This document shows positions 1-6,361 of a DNA stretch of 16,588 nucleotides, piece by piece. Position numbers and translations under genes: made by a program. Origin of the DNA: Promicromonosporaceae bacterium (lineage in GTDB: Bacteria; Actinomycetota; Actinomycetes; Actinomycetales; Cellulomonadaceae); NCBI GenBank assembly GCA_009780755.1, contig WQZL01000035.1, forward strand, positions 1 through 16,588. The letters are read 5' to 3'. Under the pieces are notes generated by a model that was given only the letters and a program-made list of their open reading frames with translations, was not told the origin of the DNA and ran no database searches. Numbering within the stretch: the stretch's first letter is position 1; each line of letters begins with the position of its first letter.

Positions 1-318
1 CCCCTCCCAGCGGTATGCCAGGTCGAGGGCATCCCGCGGCTCGCTTTGGCCGACGCCATACGGGAACGATGCGTGCAGCTCATCGTTGTCCAAGGCCCAC
101 CACCGATACTCCAGGCCGGAGCCGGAGATGCCGCCACTGGTGCCGCCCTGGGAGGCACCATCCCCGTCATCGGCCTGCACGGGGGTGGCTTCGAGCAGCA
201 GCGCCGCGCCATATCCGGCTGCCGCCAGCGCGATGATGGCCAACAGTTGGATCACCCGCCGTCGCCCGCGCCGTTTTCTGCTCGATACTGGTTGACCGAT
301 GGTCTGGTTGGGGAACAT
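1..318 (-). CDS. Partial secreted or membrane-anchored protein of unknown function (N-terminal 106 residues)
   Basis: The reading frame is open from an ATG at 318 to the window edge, so the C-terminus is missing. The start is well supported by AAAGGAGG (complement of 324-331) five bases upstream. The N-terminus has a basic stretch at residues 14-21 (RKRRGRRR), then a hydrophobic segment at about 22-43, and a plausible signal-peptidase I site after VQA (residues 47-49). A Gly/Ser/Asp-rich linker follows (50-68), then the start of a folded part with YRWWALDNDE. This indicates export, either cleaved or N-terminally anchored. I do not recognise the family; the visible part has no diagnostic motif. 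It is divergent from the metal ATPase gene, with a 204-bp shared upstream region. Topology is inferred; function is unknown. Confidence 0.75.
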   Translation of the reverse strand, partial: MFPNQTIGQPVSSRKRRGRRRVIQLLAIIALAAAGYGAALLLEATPVQADDGDGASQGGTSGGISGSGLEYRWWALDNDELHASFPYGVGQSEPRDALDLAYRWEG

Positions 319-438
319 CTCCGCCTCCTTTGGTGGGGCGACGACGTTACGCCTTGCCTGGGGGGACACAACACCCCCTGTCCACGATGTGAGACAAATC
401 CAGGAACGGCCGCTCCGGGGATGGCTTATCCGCCAAGT

Positions 439-457
439 TTTGTTATTAGGAAACAAA
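439..457. promoter_or_regulatory. AT-rich inverted repeat in the divergent intergenic region (candidate operator)
   Basis: TTTGTT and AACAAA form 6-bp arms separated by 7 bases, in an AT-rich islet within GC-rich DNA between the exported-protein gene and the metal ATPase gene. A perfect 10-bp palindrome CGTAATTACG lies just downstream at 465-474, and a short GC hairpin (GGGGG at 361-365, CCCCC at 374-378) upstream. A metalloregulator site would make sense here, but neither repeat matches an operator consensus I can name. No metalloregulator gene is visible beside it. Confidence 0.3.
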
Positions 458-522
458 TCTGTGCCGTAATTACGCGGCGTCATCCGTTAGCGTTACTACG
501 AGTGCGCCGCTAAGGTGAGGCG

Positions 523-2403
523 GTGAGTAATTTGCTGAACTTCGCACGCCGTTATCCATTCGTGTTAGCGACCATCGTGGTCGCGGCGGCGGGCGGGATT
601 CTCGCCTTTACCGCGTCCGATGCGGTCAAGTGGGTGGTAGGCGGTTATGCCGCGCTGATGGCGCTGCGCGCCTTCGTAGGCATGATTAAGGAACTAATCG
701 GCGGCTCGCTTGGCCTAGACATTCTCGCGGTAACCGCCATCGGTGCCACCATCGCGGTTGGCGAGGTCTGGGCATCCATCGTCATTGTCTTGATGCTGAC
801 CGGTGGCGAGGCTTTAGAGGATTACGCCGCGAACCGCGCCAAGCGAGACCTGACCGCCCTGGTATCCAACGCACCGCAGGCGGCCCATGTGGTGACGCTG
901 CCCGATGGTTCCGCCGGGCCGGGCGAAACCCCCGCCGATGAGGTTGCCATTGGGTCGCGCGTCCTGGTGCGAGCGCATGAGGTGGTGCCGCTAGATGGCG
1001 TCCTCGTCTCCGCCTCGGGTGTGTTCGATGACTCCTCGCTCACCGGCGAGTCACTGCCCGTGGAGCGGGCCGCGGGCGATGAGGTGTTATCCGGCGCCAT
1101 CAACGGCGCGTCCGCCGTGGAGATCGACGTCACGCGCGGCGCCGCGGACTCGCAGTACCAGCAGATCGTGGCCCTCGTGGAAAGCGCGGCGGCCTCGAAG
1201 GCTCCGATGGTTCGCATGGCCGACCGCTATGCGGTGCCCTTCACCATCGTGTCCTTGCTCATCGCCGGTCTCGCCTGGTGGCTCAGCGGCGACCCCCACC
1301 GGTTTGCCCAGGTATTGGTGGTAGCCACCCCATGCCCGCTAATCATCGCGGCCCCGGTATCCTTCATGGCCGGTACCTCGCGGGCGGCCCGGCGTGGGGT
1401 AATCATCCGCTCCAGCGCCTCCCTGGAGAAGCTATATAAGGCGCGCGCGTTCGCCTTCGACAAGACCGGGACCATCACCAAGGGCGCCCCTGAACTGATT
1501 GACACCCGCGCCATCGCTCACGATGCCACCACCATGTTGCGGCTGGCCGCCAGCGCCGAACAGGGCAGCGCTCACGTGCTGGCGACGGCAATCACGGCGG
1601 GTGCACAGGCTCAGGACTTGCCCCTATCGACGCCGCAGGAGCTAGTGGAGGCCAGCGGCGGCGGCATCACCGCTCGCGTCGATGGCCAGGCCGTCGTTGT
1701 TGGCAAGCGGGATTTCGTGGCTCAACAGCTTGGCGCGGAGGTAGCGGCGGCGGCGCTGGAACCTGGCGAGGTAGCCGTACATGTTGGCATTGATGGCGCC
1801 TACGCTGGGTATCTGGTGCTGCGGGATCAGGTTCGCCCCGACGCCGCCGATACCGTGTCCTCGCTGTTTGCGCAGGGCATCGGGAGCGTGGCGATGTTCA
1901 CCGGCGACGCCGCAGCAACGGCCCGACACATCGCAGACCAGGTTGGCATCACGGATGTCAACGCTGACTGCCTGCCCGCCGACAAGGTGGCAGGGGTGGG
2001 GGCCATCCGGCAGCGCCCGGTGGTGATGGTTGGCGACGGCGTCAATGATGCCCCGGTACTCGCGGCCGCCGATGTCGGGATCGCGATGGCGGCACGCGGC
2101 TCTACTGCGGCCAGCGAATCTGCCGATATTGTCATCCTGCCCGACTCCCTGCACCGGGTGGCCGAAACGCTCGCCATCGGCAGGCACACCGTCTCCGTGG
2201 CACTACAGGCCATCTGGATCGGCATCGGCCTGTCAATCGCGCTGATGCTCTTTGCCACCACCGGCATGATGCCAGCGGTGGTCGGCGCCTGGGTGCAGGA
2301 GGTGGTCGATATCGTCACCATTCTCTGGGCGCTTCGTGCCGCCACCGTCACCCTAAAGGGCGTAAAGGTGACACCTACCGTTAGCGCGACTGGTAGGGGC
2401 TGA
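523..2403 (+). CDS. Heavy-metal P-type ATPase, P1B with TPC signature (P1B-5-like)
   Basis: A 626-residue P1B-type metal-transporting ATPase that should export a transition metal across the cytoplasmic membrane. Visible motifs: actuator TGES at 174-177; membrane metal-site motif TPCPL at 269-273; phosphorylation motif DKTGT with D313; GDGVNDAP hinge at 504-511; and QEVVD at 592-596 in a late membrane segment. The P1B-5 class (S. meliloti Nia; Ni/Fe) is defined by TPC plus a QExxD element, so Ni/Fe/Co are the leading candidates rather than Cu or Zn. The usual nucleotide-domain SEHPL is SAHVL here (349-353). There is no N-terminal CxxC metal-binding domain and no C-terminal hemerythrin domain. 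The GTG start is preceded by AAGGTGAGG at 512-520. The last 23 bp overlap guaB3 on the other strand. Class assignment is from memory of motifs; substrate is inferred. Confidence 0.92.
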   Translation: MSNLLNFARRYPFVLATIVVAAAGGILAFTASDAVKWVVGGYAALMALRAFVGMIKELIGGSLGLDILAVTAIGATIAVGEVWASIVIVLMLTGGEALEDYAANRAKRDLTALVSNAPQAAHVVTLPDGSAGPGETPADEVAIGSRVLVRAHEVVPLDGVLVSASGVFDDSSLTGESLPVERAAGDEVLSGAINGASAVEIDVTRGAADSQYQQIVALVESAAASKAPMVRMADRYAVPFTIVSLLIAGLAWWLSGDPHRFAQVLVVATPCPLIIAAPVSFMAGTSRAARRGVIIRSSASLEKLYKARAFAFDKTGTITKGAPELIDTRAIAHDATTMLRLAASAEQGSAHVLATAITAGAQAQDLPLSTPQELVEASGGGITARVDGQAVVVGKRDFVAQQLGAEVAAAALEPGEVAVHVGIDGAYAGYLVLRDQVRPDAADTVSSLFAQGIGSVAMFTGDAAATARHIADQVGITDVNADCLPADKVAGVGAIRQRPVVMVGDGVNDAPVLAAADVGIAMAARGSTAASESADIVILPDSLHRVAETLAIGRHTVSVALQAIWIGIGLSIALMLFATTGMMPAVVGAWVQEVVDIVTILWALRAATVTLKGVKVTPTVSATGRG

Positions 2404-3505
2404 TTACCACCTCAACGCGCTGGAACTCCTTGAGGTCGGAGTAACCGGTGGTGGCCATGGCCCGCCGGAGGGCGCCGATCAGGTTTAGCGAGCCGTCGGC
2501 CTTGCTGCATGGGCCGTACATGATCTGTTCTAGCGTGCCAGCGGTGCCCACTGCGACCCGCTCCCCGCGGGGCAGCTCGGGGTGATGCGCCTCGGTGCCC
2601 CAGTGCCAGCCCTGGCCGGGCGCCTCGGTGGCCCGAGCCAAAGCCGCGCCCACCATCACGGCGTCGGCGCCCATCGCCACGGCCTTGACAATATCCCCGG
2701 AGCGTCCCAGACCGCCGTCGGCTATCACATGCACGTAGCGGCCCCCGGATTCGTCCAGGTAGTCGCGACGGGCGGCGGCGATGTCGGAGACCACGGTGGC
2801 CATCGGCGAGTGGATACCGAGCGCGACGCGGGTGGTACCGGCGGCGCCACCGCCAAATCCGGCCAACACCCCGGCGGCGCCGGTACGCATTAGGTGCAGG
2901 GCCGCGGTATAGGTGCTAGCTCCGCCGACGATGACCGGCACATCCAGCTCGTAGATGAACTGTTTGAGGTTTAGCGGCTCGGCGCCGCTGGAAACGTGTT
3001 CGGCTGAGACGGTGGTGCCGCGGATCACGAATAGGTCAACCCCGGCATCGACCACGGTTCGGTAGTGTTCGGCGGTGCGCTGCGGGCTGAGCGCACCGGC
3101 CACGGTTACCCCGGCGGCGCGAATCTCTTGGAGGCGCTGAGTGATTAGTTCGGGCTTGATCGGCTCGTCATAGATCTCCTGCATGGCCCGCGTGGCGGTG
3201 TCGGGCGCGAGCGCAACGATCTCTTCGAGTACCGGACCTGGCTCCTCATAGCGCGTCCACAACCCCTCCAGGTCGAGTACGCCGAGGCCACCAAGTTTGC
3301 CCACCGCGACGGCGGTGGCCGGACTCATCACCGAGTCCATCGGGGCTGCCATGATTGGCGTCTCAAACTGGTAGGCGTCAATCTGCCAGCCCACCGACAC
3401 ATCCTCCGGGTCGCGGGTACGCCGGGAAGGCACCACCGCGATGTCATCAAAGGAGTAAGCCCTGCGCCCCCGCTTGCCGCGCCCAATCTCAATATCGATA
3501 CTCAC
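2381..3505 (-). CDS. guaB3: GuaB3-family IMP dehydrogenase-related protein
   Basis: A 374-residue TIM-barrel protein of the IMPDH/GMP reductase superfamily. The N-terminus (EIGRGKRGRRAYSFDDIAVV, then PSRRTRDPEDV) is diagnostic of the actinobacterial GuaB3 branch, which lacks CBS domains and is shorter than GuaB2. The phosphate-binding DGGLGRSGDIVKA and GADAVMVG motifs are present. The IMPDH catalytic-loop motif G-S-I-C-T-T-R reads G-A-A-G-T-T-R, so the nucleophilic cysteine is Gly223. Reduced or different catalysis is likely, and a purine nucleotide role is inferred only from family. The start is GTG at 3505. A longer frame to 3910 exists, but its extra N-terminus is unrelated to the family and runs through the exonuclease gene. 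There is no Shine-Dalgarno; TAGACT at 3513-3518 sits 7 bases before the GTG, suggesting a leaderless mRNA. It overlaps the ATPase gene tail-to-tail. Confidence 0.93.
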   Translation of the reverse strand: MSIDIEIGRGKRGRRAYSFDDIAVVPSRRTRDPEDVSVGWQIDAYQFETPIMAAPMDSVMSPATAVAVGKLGGLGVLDLEGLWTRYEEPGPVLEEIVALAPDTATRAMQEIYDEPIKPELITQRLQEIRAAGVTVAGALSPQRTAEHYRTVVDAGVDLFVIRGTTVSAEHVSSGAEPLNLKQFIYELDVPVIVGGASTYTAALHLMRTGAAGVLAGFGGGAAGTTRVALGIHSPMATVVSDIAAARRDYLDESGGRYVHVIADGGLGRSGDIVKAVAMGADAVMVGAALARATEAPGQGWHWGTEAHHPELPRGERVAVGTAGTLEQIMYGPCSKADGSLNLIGALRRAMATTGYSDLKEFQRVEVVISPYQSR

Positions 3506-3605
3506 AACGCCCAGTCTATCCACGCCCCCACCCCCTACCGTTGCCCCTGTTCGGGTATTTGTCGGTGGGGTGTGACAGGGTTGAGGTAGATGAAAGGATG
3601 TAGTC

Positions 3606-4313
3606 ATGAACGAGACAACTTGGGCCAGCGAGCCAGTGTTGGGGTTTGACACCGAGACGACGGGAGTGAGTACCGCCAATGACCGGATCGTGACGGCGGC
3701 GGTGGTACTGCGACTTCCGGGCAGACGAACGGAGGTGCAGACCTGGCTAATCAATCCCGGCGTCGAGATTCCGGCGGCGGCCACCGCCGTGCATGGCATC
3801 TCCACGCAACACGCGGTCGAGTTTGGGGCGGCGCCGGTAACGGCGCTGGCGGAGATAGCCGCCACACTGGCCGAGCATCTGCGGGCGGGGATACCGGTGG
3901 TGGCATACAACGCCTCCTTCGACCTGCAATTGCTCGATGCGGAACTGGCTCGGTACGGGTTGCCGACGCTGCCTAAGCGCCTGGGCCACTCGGTAGCCCC
4001 GGTACTCGACCCCCTGGTGCTAGATCGGTGGCAGGATCGTTACCGCAAGGGCAAGCGCACGCTCGGTGACCTGGTACGGCACTACGGCGTCGCGACCCAA
4101 GGCGATCTCCACGCCGCCGATGTGGACGTGCTGACCACGCTTGATGTACTCGAAGCCTTGGCGCGCAAATACCCGGCATTGGCGGCGGCAAGCCTGGCCG
4201 AACTGCATCAGGCGCAGATCGAGGCGCACCGCGCCTGGGCCGAGAACTTTAACCAGTGGCGGCAGAGCCAAGGCTTTGACGGCCCCGGCGCCAACCCAAA
4301 CTGGCCGGTCTAG
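3606..4313 (+). CDS. DEDDh-family 3'-5' exonuclease (DnaQ-like)
   Basis: A 235-residue single-domain exonuclease of the DnaQ/RNase T superfamily. All catalytic elements are visible: Exo I FDTETTG with D15 and E17; Exo II around YNASFD with D106; and Exo III HAADVD with H169 and D174, which defines the DEDDh subgroup. It should remove nucleotides from 3' ends of DNA (or RNA) using two metal ions. No BRCT, helicase or polymerase domain is attached, so it is a stand-alone protein and not necessarily the replicative epsilon subunit. ATG 3606 is preceded by AAAGGATG at about 3592-3599. It is divergent from guaB3, with only 100 bp between the two starts. Its stop TAG shares the tetranucleotide CTAG (4310-4313) with the stop of the convergent ABC exporter gene. 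Role in repair or proofreading is inferred. Confidence 0.92.
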   Translation: MNETTWASEPVLGFDTETTGVSTANDRIVTAAVVLRLPGRRTEVQTWLINPGVEIPAAATAVHGISTQHAVEFGAAPVTALAEIAATLAEHLRAGIPVVAYNASFDLQLLDAELARYGLPTLPKRLGHSVAPVLDPLVLDRWQDRYRKGKRTLGDLVRHYGVATQGDLHAADVDVLTTLDVLEALARKYPALAAASLAELHQAQIEAHRAWAENFNQWRQSQGFDGPGANPNWPV

Positions 4314-6361
4314 GCAGCCTGCTCGAAGGCGCCGGTGAACTGACTTTGGTATAGCGCGTCGTAGGCGCCATTTAGAGCCAGCAGTTCCTCGTGCGTGCCC
4401 TGCTCGACGATGGCACCGTTCTCCATCACCAGAATCAGATCGGCATCCCGGATGGTGGAGAGGCGGTGGGCGATCACGAACGACGTGCGACCCTCTCGCA
4501 GCTTTGCCATAGCGCGCTGTAGCAGCTTCTCCGTGCGGGTGTCTACCGATGAGGTGGCCTCATCCAAGATCAGGATTGATGGCCGAGAAACGAAGGCTCG
4601 CGCGATGGTTATTAGCTGCCGCTCGCCCGCCGACAGGTTCGCGGCGTCTTCCTCCAGCATGGTGTCATAGCCGTCGGGCAGCGAGTGCACAAACCGATCC
4701 ACCTTGGTGGCGACGGCGGCGGCCAGCACCTCTTCGTCGGTGGCATCTTGGCGCCCATAACGGATGTTCTCCCGGATGGTGCCGGCGAACAGCCACGTGT
4801 CCTGAAGCACCATGCCGGTGCGGGCGCGGGCGGCGTGGCGCGTGATGGAGCCGATGTCTTGTCCATCGACAAGGATGGCGCCGCTCTGCGGGTCGTAGAA
4901 CCGCATCAGCAGGTTCACCAGCGTGGTCTTGCCCGCGCCGGTGTGACCGACAATGGCTACGGTCTGGCCGGGGCGTACCGTAAAGGACAGATCCTCGATC
5001 AGCGGCTGGTCTAGGTCGTAGGCGAACTTCACGTTGCGGAACTCAATCACGCCCTCACCTAAAGCGGGAGCCGGAGCATCGGCGGCGTCTGGTTCCTGCT
5101 CATCGGCATCGAGCAGTTTAAAGACGCGCTCGGCCGAAGCGGTGCCCGACTGCACCACGGCTGCCATGCCGCCCAGTTGCGATAGGGGCTGGGTAAACAT
5201 CTGCGTGTACTGCACGAATGCCTGCACCGCGCCGAGCGTCATCGCCCCACCGGCCACAAACAGGCCACCGACCACGGCGATGCCCACGTAGCTCAGATTG
5301 CCAATGAAGCTCATGGCGGGCCACATAATGTTCGAAAGGAACTGGGCCTTGAACGACGACTCGTACAGGTCTTGATTCTCGACGGCGAAGGATTCGGCGA
5401 AGTCCTTTCGGCGACCAAACACCTTGACCAGCGCGTGCCCGGAGATGGATTCTTCAACGCGGGAGTTCAGGCGGCCCACCTTGCGCCACTGTAGGCCGAA
5501 CGCCTTCTGCGACTTGGGGCCGATCACGCCGAAGATCACGCCCATTAACGGCAGCGTGACCAGGGCGATCAGCGCAAGCTGCCATGAGAGCCAGAACATC
5601 ATCGCCAGGACGCCGATCACGGTCAGGATTGCCGTCAAGGCGCCCGAGATTGACTGTTGCATGGTCTGAGTGATGTTCTCGATGTCGTTAGTCATCCGCG
5701 AGATCAGCTCACCACGCCGCACCTTATCGAAGTAGCTCAGCGGCAAGCGGTTGATCTTCGCCTCGACATCCTCCCGCAGCTTCCAGATGGCCCGCATGAC
5801 CACGACGTTGAAGATAAAGCCCTGCGCCCAGTCCAGCATCGAGCTGACGACGTATAGGGCAAGCACGACTAACAGCAGCTGGCCCAGCCGGGAAAAGTCG
5901 ATGCCCGCGCCGGCCACAAAGTTATCCATCGCGGCGATCATGTCGGCGAAGGTGTCGCCGCCCGCTTGGCGGGCAAATTCGATGGCCTGTTCGTGACTGA
6001 TACCAGCTTGGAACTGACTCGACATGAAGCCGGTGAATATCTCGTCCGTGGCATTCATCAGCACTCGCGGTGCCCAGATGGTCAGCACCACCGATACGGT
6101 ACCCATCAGCGCGACGAGCACCATCGCCAGCTTGTGCGGGGCCAACATGGCGATCATTCGGCCAAAGGATTCCTTAAAGTTGTCAGCCTTGCCCGGAGCG
6201 ACGCCGTCCCAGGAATCGGAGGCGATGCGCGCCTCCTCCCCCAGCTCGATCTCGCGTTGTTCGATGGCGGCCTGCCTAGCGGCCTCGGCGTCCATTACGT
6301 TAGTGGTTTCGACAGGCTCAACCACCGAGGTGTCGGTGGCCTGGTTCTTCCGCTTGCTCAT
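4310..6361 (-). CDS. ABC exporter subunit with the consensus catalytic site (heterodimeric type IV exporter)
   Basis: A 683-residue fusion of six transmembrane helices and one nucleotide-binding domain. Walker A is GHTGAGKT (472-479, K478), the signature is LSAGER (576-581), Walker B is ILILDE (D600, catalytic E601), and H632 is the switch histidine in IAHR. It pairs with the upstream gene product, whose own hydrolysis site is degenerate. The composite consensus site is formed by this Walker A/B plus the partner's VSGGQ. Its ATG overlaps the partner's stop by 4 bp (6358-6361), implying translational coupling. The N-terminal cytoplasmic extension of roughly 65 residues is polar and contains VVEPVETT, encoded by a copy of an interspersed 23-bp palindrome (6303-6325). 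Substrate (drug, lipid or peptide) cannot be read from sequence. A long acidic/alanine linker (DEQEPDAADAPAPA) precedes the ATPase domain. Confidence 0.93.
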   Translation of the reverse strand: MSKRKNQATDTSVVEPVETTNVMDAEAARQAAIEQREIELGEEARIASDSWDGVAPGKADNFKESFGRMIAMLAPHKLAMVLVALMGTVSVVLTIWAPRVLMNATDEIFTGFMSSQFQAGISHEQAIEFARQAGGDTFADMIAAMDNFVAGAGIDFSRLGQLLLVVLALYVVSSMLDWAQGFIFNVVVMRAIWKLREDVEAKINRLPLSYFDKVRRGELISRMTNDIENITQTMQQSISGALTAILTVIGVLAMMFWLSWQLALIALVTLPLMGVIFGVIGPKSQKAFGLQWRKVGRLNSRVEESISGHALVKVFGRRKDFAESFAVENQDLYESSFKAQFLSNIMWPAMSFIGNLSYVGIAVVGGLFVAGGAMTLGAVQAFVQYTQMFTQPLSQLGGMAAVVQSGTASAERVFKLLDADEQEPDAADAPAPALGEGVIEFRNVKFAYDLDQPLIEDLSFTVRPGQTVAIVGHTGAGKTTLVNLLMRFYDPQSGAILVDGQDIGSITRHAARARTGMVLQDTWLFAGTIRENIRYGRQDATDEEVLAAAVATKVDRFVHSLPDGYDTMLEEDAANLSAGERQLITIARAFVSRPSILILDEATSSVDTRTEKLLQRAMAKLREGRTSFVIAHRLSTIRDADLILVMENGAIVEQGTHEELLALNGAYDALYQSQFTGAFEQAA
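6303..6325. repeat. Interspersed 23-bp palindrome inside the ABC exporter gene
   Basis: The repeat begins GTGGTTTCGAC and ends CTCAACCAC, so GTGGTT/AACCAC form the arms. It differs from the copy at 16320-16342 by one base (G versus A at position 13). Read on the minus strand it encodes the VVEPVETT stretch of the 683-residue ABC subunit. Repeats of this kind are common in some actinobacterial genomes and are tolerated in terminal disordered tails. Confidence 0.75.

Noticed and set aside
46..513. Plus-strand 155-codon frame across the start of the window
   Set aside because: It is antisense to the exported-protein gene, which has a clear ribosome-binding site and signal sequence, and it runs through the intergenic region with no family features.
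1642..2187. Minus-strand 181-codon frame inside the metal ATPase gene
   Set aside because: It is a frame created by the codon bias of the ATPase gene; the sense strand has all P-type motifs.
3506..3910. N-terminal extension of guaB3 to an ATG at 3910 (509 residues)
   Set aside because: The extra 135 residues are low-complexity Ala/Ser/Thr sequence, antisense to the 5' part of the exonuclease gene, and the GuaB3 family begins at the GTG at 3505.
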